NCBI RefSeq assembly: GCF_000426465.1
Contig: NZ_AUFK01000017.1
Span: 124,001-188,000 of the forward strand
Reading direction: 5' to 3'
Source: Epilithonimonas caeni DSM 17710
GTDB lineage: Bacteria; Bacteroidota; Bacteroidia; Flavobacteriales; Weeksellaceae
Length of the DNA stretch: 64,000 nt
Every line of letters starts with the position of its first letter. Position 1 is the stretch's first letter. The notes under the pieces were generated by a model. It was not told where the DNA came from, searched no databases, and saw only the letters and a program-made list of their open reading frames with translations. A program made the translations under genes and the position numbers. Below, piece after piece: positions 17,526 to 26,285 of this stretch.

Positions 17526-18536
17526 ATGAAGATATTGGTCATACAGAAAAAATTTATGGGTGACGTTCTCGTTACAAGTACAATTTTACCATTATTGAAA
17601 AATAAATTTTCAGATTCTGAAATAAGTTTTCTGGCAGAAGAAAAACACACTCAGATTCTGGTTGGGAATCCGTATATCAATCATTTTATCTTTTTTAAAG
17701 ACAGTTTTCTGAAAACCCTGTCAGAGGTAAAAAAACAAAAATTTGACATCATCATCGATCTTTATTCCAAAATAGAAACCGGAGCTCTGACTTTACTTTC
17801 AGGAGCAAAAACACGGATTGGATTTTTCAAAAATTATACTCAGTTTTTTTATAATTTCCCAGTAAAAAGGACGACAAAACTAAAATCAAAAAACACAACA
17901 TTTGGGATTGAACATCGATTACAAATGTTAGAACCATTGGGTATTGGTTTTCAAGAAACATTTCCGAAAATTTATCTTTCAGAAGAAGAAATAGAAAACG
18001 CACATAGGATCCTTTCAGAAAATGGGTTGGCTATTGATGACAATCTGATCATGCTGAGTACATTCGGTAGTTCAAAAGAAAAAACCTATCCGACCGAATA
18101 TATGGCGGAGGTTATTAAGTTTATTTTTCAATGCAAACCAAATTCGAAACTGCTTTGCAATTATATGCCTTTTCAAGAGGATCTATTTGAAGAATTATAC
18201 AATCAACTATCAGAAGATGTAAAAAAATTGGTCATAAAAAACTTCCATACCAAAAGTTTAAGAGAATTTGCCGCCGTGACAAGTCTTTGCAAATGTTTGA
18301 TTGGCAATGAAGGAGGTGCAACCAATGTGAGTAAATCTTTGAAGATCCCCACACTTACTATATTTTCACCACAAATTAAATTAGAAGATTGGGCTTGGAC
18401 AAGTAATTCAAAAATGGACAGATTTTTGCATGTAAAGGATTTTGTTCCAAATTCGGAAAGCTATTCGGATTTCACACCAAACTATATTGAGAAAGGATTG
18501 AAAGAATTTTTGGACAAAACTATATCACAAGAATAG
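17526..18536 (+). CDS. Glycosyltransferase family 9 (heptosyltransferase-like) protein
   Basis: GT-B transferase of the ADP-heptose:LPS heptosyltransferase family, 336 residues. The N-terminus MKILVIQKKFMGDVLVTSTIL carries the Gly-Asp pair of GT9 enzymes. The C-terminal half has LSTFGSSKEKTYP (nucleotide-binding loop) and LIGNEGGATNVSKSLKIPTLTIF (donor site). No signal peptide is present. It starts one base after the rocD stop and is followed after 9 bp by the next sugar-transferase gene. It probably acts on the inner core or O-chain of lipopolysaccharide. Heptose specificity is assumed from the family only. Confidence 0.9.
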   Translation: MKILVIQKKFMGDVLVTSTILPLLKNKFSDSEISFLAEEKHTQILVGNPYINHFIFFKDSFLKTLSEVKKQKFDIIIDLYSKIETGALTLLSGAKTRIGFFKNYTQFFYNFPVKRTTKLKSKNTTFGIEHRLQMLEPLGIGFQETFPKIYLSEEEIENAHRILSENGLAIDDNLIMLSTFGSSKEKTYPTEYMAEVIKFIFQCKPNSKLLCNYMPFQEDLFEELYNQLSEDVKKLVIKNFHTKSLREFAAVTSLCKCLIGNEGGATNVSKSLKIPTLTIFSPQIKLEDWAWTSNSKMDRFLHVKDFVPNSESYSDFTPNYIEKGLKEFLDKTISQE

Positions 18537-18545
18537 AAAGGCAGA

Positions 18546-19502
18546 ATGTACGAAGACAAAAAAAATATACTTCTTATTACCTTTGACAACTGGGGTTACA
18601 ATCAATACATCGCAGATGCATTGGAGAAAAAATCGTATCGGGTAAAGCATGTCAACTTTCATAGTTTTGAGTATACTTACCCAGATTTTACCCATAAGGC
18701 TTTTAATTTTATCACAAAAAATCTAGGTATCGTAAATCTTAAGCACATTCATTATAATGATATTATTACGGATGAAATCAAGAATATCAATAATATAGAT
18801 ACTGTTATCTACATCAAAGCCGATTTTTTATCCAAACAAACTATTGAAACGGTCAATCAAAAGGCTAAAAAGTCTGTTCTCCTCATTAACGATTCTATCA
18901 ACAGATATCCGAATACAAAAAATATTCTTAGCTTATTTGATAAAGTTTTTTCTTTTGAGAGGAAAGACTGCGACAAATATGATCTGATCTTCAAACCAAA
19001 TTTTATTTATAAAACGATTGATAGAATACCAAAACATTTTAAATACAAAGTTTTCAACATAAGTTCTTACGACAAGAGATTTCCGGTAATAAAGAAAATT
19101 GCAGAGGCTTTGTATGATCTCAAAATCAAGAGCAAGATCGTTATTTTCTCTTCCAAAGAGAACAATGATCCCTATTTGGAGTTTTCAAAATGTACATTAT
19201 CGATTTCTGAGATCAATGCTTTGATGGAGGAGTCGGAAATTATCCTTGATGTCAATAGAAATCAGCAAGAAGGCTTAAGTTTCCGTGTTTTTGAGAGTCT
19301 GGGACTAAAGAAAAAATTGATCACGACCAACCCCGACATTGTGACCTATGATTTTTATAATCCAGAGAATATATTTGTAATCGAGGATGTAGACAATATA
19401 AAGATCCCGCAATCTTTTCTGCAATCACCTTATAAGGATATCCCTCAAGAGATTTTGAATAAATATCTAGTAGAAAATTGGGTGGATGAATTGATAAATT
19501 AA
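18546..19502 (+). CDS. Putative GT-B glycosyltransferase, CgeB-like (paralogue 1)
   Basis: A 318-residue cytoplasmic protein without signal or membrane segment. The C-terminal half carries QQEGLSFRVFESLGLKKKLI and then TTNPDIVTYDFYNPENI, the donor-binding type found in CgeB-like and lipopolysaccharide-biosynthesis glycosyltransferases. The same block recurs in the gene at 20579 (QKGLSFRTFESLGYRKKLI), and the middle NISSYD / NISSFD also matches, so the two are diverged tandem paralogues. The N-terminal Rossmann half is much less conserved. It sits third from rocD in a tightly packed operon. The acceptor is unknown. Confidence 0.75.
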   Translation: MYEDKKNILLITFDNWGYNQYIADALEKKSYRVKHVNFHSFEYTYPDFTHKAFNFITKNLGIVNLKHIHYNDIITDEIKNINNIDTVIYIKADFLSKQTIETVNQKAKKSVLLINDSINRYPNTKNILSLFDKVFSFERKDCDKYDLIFKPNFIYKTIDRIPKHFKYKVFNISSYDKRFPVIKKIAEALYDLKIKSKIVIFSSKENNDPYLEFSKCTLSISEINALMEESEIILDVNRNQQEGLSFRVFESLGLKKKLITTNPDIVTYDFYNPENIFVIEDVDNIKIPQSFLQSPYKDIPQEILNKYLVENWVDELIN

Positions 19503-19589
19503 GCTATTGTTATTTTCAAAATTATATGCTATTATAGCTGATAAATTTGGCAAGGTTTTGTTATCAAATTTTCATCAACTCTATCCTTA

Positions 19590-20579
19590 ATGATCTCGTA
19601 TAAAAAAACATCAAAAATCATCATCTTTTGTCCTCCAAGAAAAGTAACAGGTGGGCCGGAAGCTTTGCATCAATTATCTAATAAATTGATCGAGTTGGGT
19701 GTTGAAGACGTTTTTATGCGATATATCCCTAAGCGAACAAACGCCAAAGCAAAAAACTACAACATATATAAAACCAAAGAAATCTTCTTTGTCGAAGATA
19801 ATCCTGACAATATTCTGATCATTCCAGAATCTATGACCTTTCTGGTTAAGAGATTCCCTAAAAGTCAAAAAATCATATGGTGGTTAAGTGTAGATTTTTA
19901 CAGAATTTTGATGGACCATAGAATTAGAAAGCAAAGTTTTTTGACAAAGCTTTTCTATAAACAGGATGAAAAAGAATATCATTTTGAACCGTTTTCAAAT
20001 GTTTTTCAATGGGCGCAATCTTTTAGGTCTGGGTTGTATTTGAAAAATCATAAAGTTCCAGAGAATCAGATAGATTTTGTTTGTGATTACATCAATCCAA
20101 GCTTTCTAAAAAACCCTGATCAGATCCAAAAAGACCTTTCCAATAAAAATATTTTATACAATCCTAAAAAAGGGAAGAAAGAAATTGCGGAATTAATCAA
20201 AAATTCTCCGGAGCTCACTTGGATTCCTATCCAGAATATGAATGCTGAAGAGATAAAAAACCTTATGGCAAAATCCCTGTTATATGTAGATTTTGGAGAA
20301 AATCCGGGAAGGGATAAAATGCTAAGAGAATCGGTTTCACAAGACTGCTGCATCATTTCCGGGAAAAATGGTTCATCTTTGTATTATGAAGACCTGAAGA
20401 TTCCCGATGATTATAAATTTGATTTCAATAATGATAATATTCCTAACATTTTGCGCAAAGTAAAAGATGTTCTTGAGAATTATCCTGAACATATTCCTCA
20501 TTTTAAATTTTATAAGGATAAAGTTCTGAAGGAAGAAATCGATTTTGAAAATAAATTGAAAGAGATATTTGTGAAGTAA
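19590..20579 (+). CDS. Putative glycosyltransferase (family 1-like)
   Basis: A 329-residue GT-B-like protein. The N-terminus has PPRKVTGGPEALHQLSNKL, resembling the acceptor-side glycine loop of family 1/4 transferases. The C-terminal half has YVDFGENPGRDKMLRESVSQ followed by CCIISGKNGSSLYYEDLKIP, a block I know from uncharacterised surface-polysaccharide glycosyltransferases. An 87-bp gap, the longest in the operon, precedes it. Its stop overlaps the start of the next gene by one base (TAATG). No membrane segment is present. The assignment as a transferase rests on the C-terminal block and on context. Confidence 0.72.
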   Translation: MISYKKTSKIIIFCPPRKVTGGPEALHQLSNKLIELGVEDVFMRYIPKRTNAKAKNYNIYKTKEIFFVEDNPDNILIIPESMTFLVKRFPKSQKIIWWLSVDFYRILMDHRIRKQSFLTKLFYKQDEKEYHFEPFSNVFQWAQSFRSGLYLKNHKVPENQIDFVCDYINPSFLKNPDQIQKDLSNKNILYNPKKGKKEIAELIKNSPELTWIPIQNMNAEEIKNLMAKSLLYVDFGENPGRDKMLRESVSQDCCIISGKNGSSLYYEDLKIPDDYKFDFNNDNIPNILRKVKDVLENYPEHIPHFKFYKDKVLKEEIDFENKLKEIFVK

Positions 20580-21529
20580 TGGCAAAAAGAATCACATTAA
20601 TTTATCCTTTCGCCTACGGTTACATAGATTTTGTTATGAATGAGTTACAATCTTACTCTGACATCATTGTAACTGATATAAAAACCGATTCTATAAAATA
20701 TAAATATCCAAACTTTGGCTCTAAAATTCGGAACGGAATTACTAAGCTTTTTGGAAAAAACATCAAAAAAGAATATTTCAAAAATCAGATTGTTGAGAAA
20801 ATCAATGAAAAGCAAGACATTATTTTCATCATTCGTCCGGATTTGATGGAAGATTCTCTTTTAAAAAAACTAAAAGAAAAAACAGACTGTTTTATTGCCT
20901 ATTATTATGACAGCTGCAAAAAATATCCTCGACAAATAGATATTGCAAATGTATTTGATGAAATCTATTCATATGAAAAAGAGGACATTGAAAAATATGG
21001 TTTTACAGAAACAACAAATTTCATTTATGATGAACATATCGAATCAGAAGAAATAAAATATGATATTTTCAACATCTCATCTTTTGATTCAAGAATCGAT
21101 GAGATCGAGAAAATATCAAAACAGTTATCTGAGAATGGCTTCAAAATCAATTTTATTCTATTCTGGTTCGAAAAACTAGACTACCCATATTTGACATCAA
21201 TAACCGAATATCTTTCTCTTGATGAAACTAAAAAACTGATCTCACAATCAAAGGCAATGATAGACATCCAGAGAGATGACCAAAAGGGACTTTCTTTCAG
21301 GACATTTGAGAGTTTGGGTTATAGAAAAAAACTGATTACAACTAATTCTTCGATTAAAAATTACGATTTTTACGATCCAAATGATATATTGGTAATTAAT
21401 AGTGAAAATGTAGATATAGAAACATTGAAATCTTTTCTTGATCAGCCTTATGTAGAGATTCCAAGAGAAATTTTAGAGAAGTACACTGTCAAAACTTTCG
21501 TAAAGAAAATATTCAAAATAACAGACTGA
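20579..21529 (+). CDS. Putative GT-B glycosyltransferase, CgeB-like (paralogue 2)
   Basis: A 316-residue protein homologous to the product of 18546-19502. Shared blocks are KYKYPNFGSKIRNGITKLFG versus YTYPDFTHKAFNFITKNLG near 40-60, NISSFD at mid-protein, and QKGLSFRTFESLGYRKKLI then TTNSSIKNYDFYDPNDI near the C-terminus. Conservation spans the whole length but is moderate, which suggests an old duplication with a change of substrate rather than a recent copy. Start and stop both overlap neighbours by one base (TAATG, TGATG), so translation is coupled through three genes. Confidence 0.75.
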   Translation: MAKRITLIYPFAYGYIDFVMNELQSYSDIIVTDIKTDSIKYKYPNFGSKIRNGITKLFGKNIKKEYFKNQIVEKINEKQDIIFIIRPDLMEDSLLKKLKEKTDCFIAYYYDSCKKYPRQIDIANVFDEIYSYEKEDIEKYGFTETTNFIYDEHIESEEIKYDIFNISSFDSRIDEIEKISKQLSENGFKINFILFWFEKLDYPYLTSITEYLSLDETKKLISQSKAMIDIQRDDQKGLSFRTFESLGYRKKLITTNSSIKNYDFYDPNDILVINSENVDIETLKSFLDQPYVEIPREILEKYTVKTFVKKIFKITD

Positions 21530-22740
21530 TGGGAATTAAAAGAAAGATAAAAAACTACATCCATATAAAGAAACATTATCCTTTATCAAACAAGACCATT
21601 ATCCCGGATCCCAATAAAAAAAACATTTTGATCCTGGATAGCCAGATTCCTACATTTGATAAAGATTCCGCATCCAACAGGCTTACTGAAATAGCAAAGT
21701 TTCTGGCAAAATATTACAATGTCTATCTAATGGACTGGAGAAAATCTATCCCAACCATAGATTCTAAAAAATACATCCATAATTTAAATGACCATAATGT
21801 AACTGTATATGCACCTTTCATCAATAAATTTGGAATAATGAAAGGGAAAAGACATTTCCTCGGTCAATTAGTTCCAAAGCTTGATTTTGTCTGGTGTCAC
21901 AGACCAGAGCTTTTTGAATATTATCTGGTCTTCTTCAGAAAGAATGCACCACAAGCCAAGATCATTTATGATATGGTCGACATCCATTACCTGAGAATGG
22001 AAAGAGGACTGGAAATAAAATATGATAAACAAAGAGCGAAAGAGGTAGAACATTATAAATATATCGAAACAGAACTTTGCAAAAAAGCAGATAAAATTGC
22101 TGTGATCAGTGATAAAGAAAAAGAGTTCATGAGATCTTTCGTGGACGAGTCCAAACTTTTCACGGTAAGTAACGTCCACAATCTGAAAGTGAGACCAGAA
22201 GAAATGCCTTCTTTTGAAGAAAGAAAAGATATTTTCTTCATCGGGACTTTCCTTCACGACCCTAATGTTGATGCCGTTGAAATCCTTTATAATAAAATAA
22301 TGCCTTTGGTTTGGAAAAAAAAGCCTGACTTAAAAATCACAATTATAGGTTCAGAAGCTCCGGAATCGATTCAAAAAATGAATTCGGAAAAATTTGAAAT
22401 CGCAGGATACGTGGAAGATGTGACTTCTTTTTATAAAAATTGTTACGCTTCTGTCTCTCCATTACGTTTTGGTGCCGGAGTGAAAGGAAAAATAGGACAA
22501 GCTCTGGAATATACACTTCCTGTTTTGACGACGGAAATAGGAGCGGAAGGTATGTTTCTGGAAAATGGCATTACTGCTCTTATCGCAGGAAATAATGATT
22601 ATCAGAAATTTGCTGATAACATTATAGCAATTTGCTCTGATGAAGATCTCTGGAACAGACTTCACAACAATTCGGAAAAAGGAATTTTCCCATTCTCTAT
22701 TGAGGCCCAAAAAGAAGAGATCTTCAAATTATTATCTTAG
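21529..22740 (+). CDS. Glycosyltransferase family 4 protein
   Basis: GT-B glycosyltransferase of 403 residues, last gene of the plus-strand operon. The C-terminal domain has FFIGTFLHDPNVDAVEIL, ITIIGSEAPE, and the donor region YASVSPLRFGAGVKGKIGQA followed by LEYTLPVLTTEIGAEGM, where the GxGxKGK and the E residues typical of this family occur. The mid-section IYDMVDIHYLRMERG resembles acceptor-domain sequences in bacterial GT4 enzymes. The start overlaps the preceding stop by one base. It ends 5 bp before the convergent glycosyltransferase gene, so there is no room for a long terminator. Confidence 0.9.
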   Translation: MGIKRKIKNYIHIKKHYPLSNKTIIPDPNKKNILILDSQIPTFDKDSASNRLTEIAKFLAKYYNVYLMDWRKSIPTIDSKKYIHNLNDHNVTVYAPFINKFGIMKGKRHFLGQLVPKLDFVWCHRPELFEYYLVFFRKNAPQAKIIYDMVDIHYLRMERGLEIKYDKQRAKEVEHYKYIETELCKKADKIAVISDKEKEFMRSFVDESKLFTVSNVHNLKVRPEEMPSFEERKDIFFIGTFLHDPNVDAVEILYNKIMPLVWKKKPDLKITIIGSEAPESIQKMNSEKFEIAGYVEDVTSFYKNCYASVSPLRFGAGVKGKIGQALEYTLPVLTTEIGAEGMFLENGITALIAGNNDYQKFADNIIAICSDEDLWNRLHNNSEKGIFPFSIEAQKEEIFKLLS

Positions 22741-22745
22741 AAGTA

Positions 22746-23969
22746 TCATGATTCGATGATCTTCTTATAAATATCAGAATGTTCTTCTGCTACTTTATCC
22801 CATGAAAAGTGTTTGGAACGATCTAGGGCTTTTTCAGCATATTCTCTTCTCAGACCATCGTCACTATAAAAACCCCACATAGTTTTTATAAGACTTTCTT
22901 CATCTTTCGGCTTCAGCATAATACCTCCATCCGCAACAACTTCGGGTAAGGAAGAAGTATTAGAGGTCACTGTTGGGACACCACATTGCATAGCTTCTAA
23001 TGGAGGAAGACCGAAACCTTCATAAAAAGACATATAATAAAAAGAGTTTGCATGGCTATAGAGACTTGCCAAATCTTCATCCGGTACAAATCCTGTGATA
23101 ATGACCTTGTCTTTAAAAAGACTGGCATTTTCATATTCATCGAATATTTTTTCATAATCCCAACCCTTTGACCCAACCAAGACCAAGCTCAAGTCCGCAA
23201 CTTTGTATTTTGTGATCATCTTTATGAAACATCGGATCACGTGGTCGATATTTTTTCTAGGCTCCAGTGTTGCCAGGCTTAATAGATATTTTTTCGGAAG
23301 ACTATATTTTTCACGAATATTTCTGAACTTATCTTCATCATTACACACGTAAAACTTCTCGGGGGAAGCCGCCAGCAAACTAACAAATACCTTCTTTGCA
23401 TTAATATTTGGAGCAAAATCAAGTAGATCTTTCTTAGTATTTTCTGAAACGCATATCACAAACCCATCCTCCCCTATACTACTTACTATATTCTTTATCA
23501 AGTCGGAAGTAAAATGAAACCCCGGAAATAAAATTGGAATTAAATCGTGAACCGTTACAACTTTTTTTAAATTTGGAAAGTTCCTTACAACCTTATCAAT
23601 TGGGTAATATGTGGAATGGAAAATCTGGGCAGTTTTCAAATCATCTTCAATCAATACATTTTTATAGTTGAAAATGCCTATTTTTTTATAGAATTTTTTA
23701 AATAATTTTTCTTTTCTAAAAGGTAAAAACTTCCTTCTAAATCTTTTGTTGACAGCTCTTATTTCGATATCATTATCTTTGAAAAAAGCATCCAACTCAT
23801 CTGTGCCTGTTTCGCGATTTAGAAAACTGAGATGCGAATAGAAAAGTCCAATATCTTTCCTCTTACTGAGGCTTTTGAAAAGCTCATAAGTCACCCGGAA
23901 AATGCCTGTCCTGTTATCTTTATAAAAATCCGCAATTACATCAGCATCCAAAATCACTTTCATACCCAT
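22746..23969 (-). CDS. Glycosyltransferase family 1/4 protein
   Basis: Retaining GT-B glycosyltransferase, 407 residues. The N-terminus MKVILDADVIADFYKDNRTG and the sequence VTVHDLIPILFPGFHF match mannosyl- and rhamnosyltransferase-like GT4 proteins. The C-terminal part has LSLATLEPRKNIDHVIRCF, VGSKGWDYEKIF, and the E-x7-E block FYEGFGLPPLEAMQCGVPTV. A second ATG two codons after the first gives an equally good start at 23963. It is the last gene of the four-gene minus-strand unit and follows the family 2 gene after 8 bp. Confidence 0.92.
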   Translation of the reverse strand: MGMKVILDADVIADFYKDNRTGIFRVTYELFKSLSKRKDIGLFYSHLSFLNRETGTDELDAFFKDNDIEIRAVNKRFRRKFLPFRKEKLFKKFYKKIGIFNYKNVLIEDDLKTAQIFHSTYYPIDKVVRNFPNLKKVVTVHDLIPILFPGFHFTSDLIKNIVSSIGEDGFVICVSENTKKDLLDFAPNINAKKVFVSLLAASPEKFYVCNDEDKFRNIREKYSLPKKYLLSLATLEPRKNIDHVIRCFIKMITKYKVADLSLVLVGSKGWDYEKIFDEYENASLFKDKVIITGFVPDEDLASLYSHANSFYYMSFYEGFGLPPLEAMQCGVPTVTSNTSSLPEVVADGGIMLKPKDEESLIKTMWGFYSDDGLRREYAEKALDRSKHFSWDKVAEEHSDIYKKIIES

Positions 23970-23977
23970 ATCAATAT

Positions 23978-24634
23978 TTATAAAATAGTATCATAAAAAG
24001 CATTTTGTCTCTCCTGTCTTTCTATTTCTTTTATATGCAACAGACACATCGTGTAATCAGAAGATGGTAGTCCTCCAATTTTATCATAGTTAAAAAGCTT
24101 TTCATGGACTTTATTTTTCCATAAGATCCCTTTGTTCAATTTAAAAATTCTGTGCTGATAATCCGGATAATTGATATATCCGAGTTCATTTACTTTCCAA
24201 TTCCATTGCTCAATATGTTTGGCTGTAATATTATGAACAATATTAATTCTAGGAACCATAAAGACATCTTTCTTTCGTTTTTTAAACAGATAAGGTTTTA
24301 AATTCTTTATTAAGGACTCCTTTGGGATTTCATCTGCATCAATTTGAAATAAATAATCTTTCTGCGCAAAAGCTATCAAATTATTTTTAAATGCAGCAAA
24401 ATCGCCATTCAGACAGGATTTTATCTTTTTTATCTTTTCTCCATAAGAGTTCAAAATTTTTGTGACCTCCAGGTTCTCGTCAGTTATATCTTGTAAAACT
24501 ATGATTTCATCATCTTTATCAATTAATGGGATAAGAGCATCCAGAAGATTTTTAATCTCTTCTACTTCATTATTTACAGTTATTCCGTAGCTAATAGTCG
24601 TGTTGATAAAGAATTTTATGATTCGGTTTATCAT
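23978..24634 (-). CDS. Glycosyltransferase family 2 protein
   Basis: A 218-residue family 2 transferase with a compact GT-A domain. Signs are ISYGITVNNEVEEIKNLLDAL at the N-terminus, VLQDITDENLEVTKIL, and the metal/nucleotide motif DADE in YLFQIDADEIPKESL. The later part contains INYPDYQHRIFKLNKGILWKNKVHEKLFNYDKIGGLP, which resembles family 2 enzymes related to the LPS core beta-glucosyltransferase WaaE/LgtF. It is one base from the upstream family 2 gene and 8 bp from the downstream one. Confidence 0.88.
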   Translation of the reverse strand: MINRIIKFFINTTISYGITVNNEVEEIKNLLDALIPLIDKDDEIIVLQDITDENLEVTKILNSYGEKIKKIKSCLNGDFAAFKNNLIAFAQKDYLFQIDADEIPKESLIKNLKPYLFKKRKKDVFMVPRINIVHNITAKHIEQWNWKVNELGYINYPDYQHRIFKLNKGILWKNKVHEKLFNYDKIGGLPSSDYTMCLLHIKEIERQERQNAFYDTIL

Positions 24635-24635
24635 T

Positions 24636-25799
24636 TTAATTTCTTATTATGAGTTTCTTTTCCAGCCTCTTCCCTTCTTTTATATTGATGATTGGTTTAT
24701 ATCCTTTAAAAATCCTATCATATAGTTGCTTTAGATAAGAGATTTTAGTTTTTCTATCAGCAATTTTTTGAGATATTATATCAGATATATTTGCTAAAGT
24801 ATTCAATGTTCTAGAATTGTATTTTTTTCCGTTAATATAGATCATAACATCGCGTTCTGAAATATCTTTGATATTTTTTATCTTATCTTTTAATAAAATC
24901 CTTGTTTTAGGTTGCTCGGAATCAAGATACCCTCCAAAATCAAAATCTGTGTAAATTACCGAACCCAAAGGCTCTATCTGAGAAATAATATCGATAGTCC
25001 CATTCTTAAGAATAATTCCAATGTCATATTTGGCCTTAGATTTAGAAAAATTGTAAAAGCCCCATTTTCTCACAAAATTTCTTTGAGAGTTTTCTTCTAT
25101 CAATTTGGTTTTATATCGATATTCCTCAGAGAACCTAGAAGTTTTGCTTACAAAATGATATGTGATCGCATTTGGGCAGACATAAAACTTTTCTCCAGAC
25201 AATTTCAGCCTCAGAATAAGATCGTCATCTTCACAAAACATTGGTGAGAACAATGGATCCAGACCTCCTAAATTGCTTATTATTTTTTTATCACAAGCTA
25301 AAAAAAAGCTCACATTATCGGTAAACTCTCCTCTTATATTATCATGTTTTTTTTCATAATCATAGAAAGCTTCGTAATCAAAATTTTCAAAGGAATCTCC
25401 AAAATCCCTTACCTCTTTCCATAATCTTTCGTCCTTATCAAATATTGGGGGTTCAACAGTTTTATAATAAACAATCGAATGATTTTTCAAAGATTCTGTA
25501 ATTTCATTTACAAAATTTTCACCCAGAACCATATCATTATGCAAGAAACAAATAAACGTCTTTGTTGAAATCTCTATAGCTTTATTATATGTATCAGATA
25601 ATGTTCTATTCTGCTCAGAATAATGATATTTTAAGTTTTTGTCAACCAAAGAATCCAACCATTCGTGTGTTCCATCAGAACTTCCAAAACTAACAAACAC
25701 AATTTCTATATCGGGATAAAACAAACGAGTATTCTCATAAAACTTCTGAGAATACTCTAAATTATTTTTTAATCCGACAAGAAATGACAAATTATTCAT
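24636..25799 (-). CDS. Glycosyltransferase family 2 protein (larger)
   Basis: A 387-residue GT-A protein of the rhamnosyl/galactofuranosyltransferase type. The N-terminal half has FVSFGSSDGTHEWLDSLVD and ICFLHNDMVLGENFV, with HND in place of a classical DxD. Further on, FLACDKKIISNLGGLDPLFS and MFCEDDDLILRLKLSGEKFY carry the acidic EDDD base region and precede an ITYHFVSKTSR block. The C-terminal 150 residues (about 235-387) are an additional, mostly unrecognised region. It follows the cupin gene after 5 bp and precedes the smaller family 2 gene by one base. Confidence 0.9.
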   Translation of the reverse strand: MNNLSFLVGLKNNLEYSQKFYENTRLFYPDIEIVFVSFGSSDGTHEWLDSLVDKNLKYHYSEQNRTLSDTYNKAIEISTKTFICFLHNDMVLGENFVNEITESLKNHSIVYYKTVEPPIFDKDERLWKEVRDFGDSFENFDYEAFYDYEKKHDNIRGEFTDNVSFFLACDKKIISNLGGLDPLFSPMFCEDDDLILRLKLSGEKFYVCPNAITYHFVSKTSRFSEEYRYKTKLIEENSQRNFVRKWGFYNFSKSKAKYDIGIILKNGTIDIISQIEPLGSVIYTDFDFGGYLDSEQPKTRILLKDKIKNIKDISERDVMIYINGKKYNSRTLNTLANISDIISQKIADRKTKISYLKQLYDRIFKGYKPIINIKEGKRLEKKLIIRN

Positions 25800-25804
25800 G
25801 ATAA

Positions 25805-26149
25805 TTAGCCCCTATCATACTCATCCTCCAACCTCACAATATCATCTTCACCAAAATAAGTCCCTGTTTGCACTTCTATGAAAACAACAGGTTTGTCTGT
25901 AAGGTTCATGATTCTATGCTTTGCTCCAAGGGGAATAAAAATGCTTTGTCCATAAGTCAAAGGGATTTCCTCACCATCCAAAACTATGGTTGCATTACCT
26001 TCGATAATTGTCCATTGTTCCTGTCTTTTGTAATGGAACTGGTAGGATAATTTCTGTCCTGGATTGACTTCGATTCGTTTCAGTTTATAATGTGGCTCAT
26101 CTGCTAACACAAAATATTTCCCCCAAGGTCTTTCGCCTATTTCTAACAT
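25805..26149 (-). CDS. Phosphomannose isomerase type II-like cupin protein
   Basis: A 114-residue stand-alone version of the C-terminal cupin domain of bifunctional mannose-6-phosphate isomerase / mannose-1-phosphate guanylyltransferase. It has RPWGKYFVL, PGQKLSYQFHYKRQEQWTII and IPLGAKHRIMNL, the standard order of this domain with its metal-binding His/Gln/Glu/His set. It would supply or regulate mannose-derived nucleotide sugars, which fits its place at the head of a glycosyltransferase operon. The start is set at MLEIGERPWG because the promoter at 26168-26199 covers the longer frame. Confidence 0.9.
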   Translation of the reverse strand: MLEIGERPWGKYFVLADEPHYKLKRIEVNPGQKLSYQFHYKRQEQWTIIEGNATIVLDGEEIPLTYGQSIFIPLGAKHRIMNLTDKPVVFIEVQTGTYFGEDDIVRLEDEYDRG

Positions 26150-26167
26150 AGTTTTTATTTTAATTAA

Positions 26168-26199
26168 CAAAAATAGTATTTAGAAAAAGATTAGCCAAA
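26168..26199 (-). promoter_or_regulatory. Promoter of the minus-strand glycosyltransferase operon
   Basis: On the minus strand TTTG (26196-26199), 20 bases, then TATTTTTG (26168-26175), 18 bp from the cupin ATG. The divergent gltX has its own -7 box TAATTTTG at 26228-26235. Confidence 0.75.
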
Positions 26200-26285
26200 T
26201 TCAAAAGACAAAACGGGAAGAATTTCTTAATTTTGCACCACAATTTTTTAGTCATGAATATGGCTTGTAAAATAAATATCTATTT

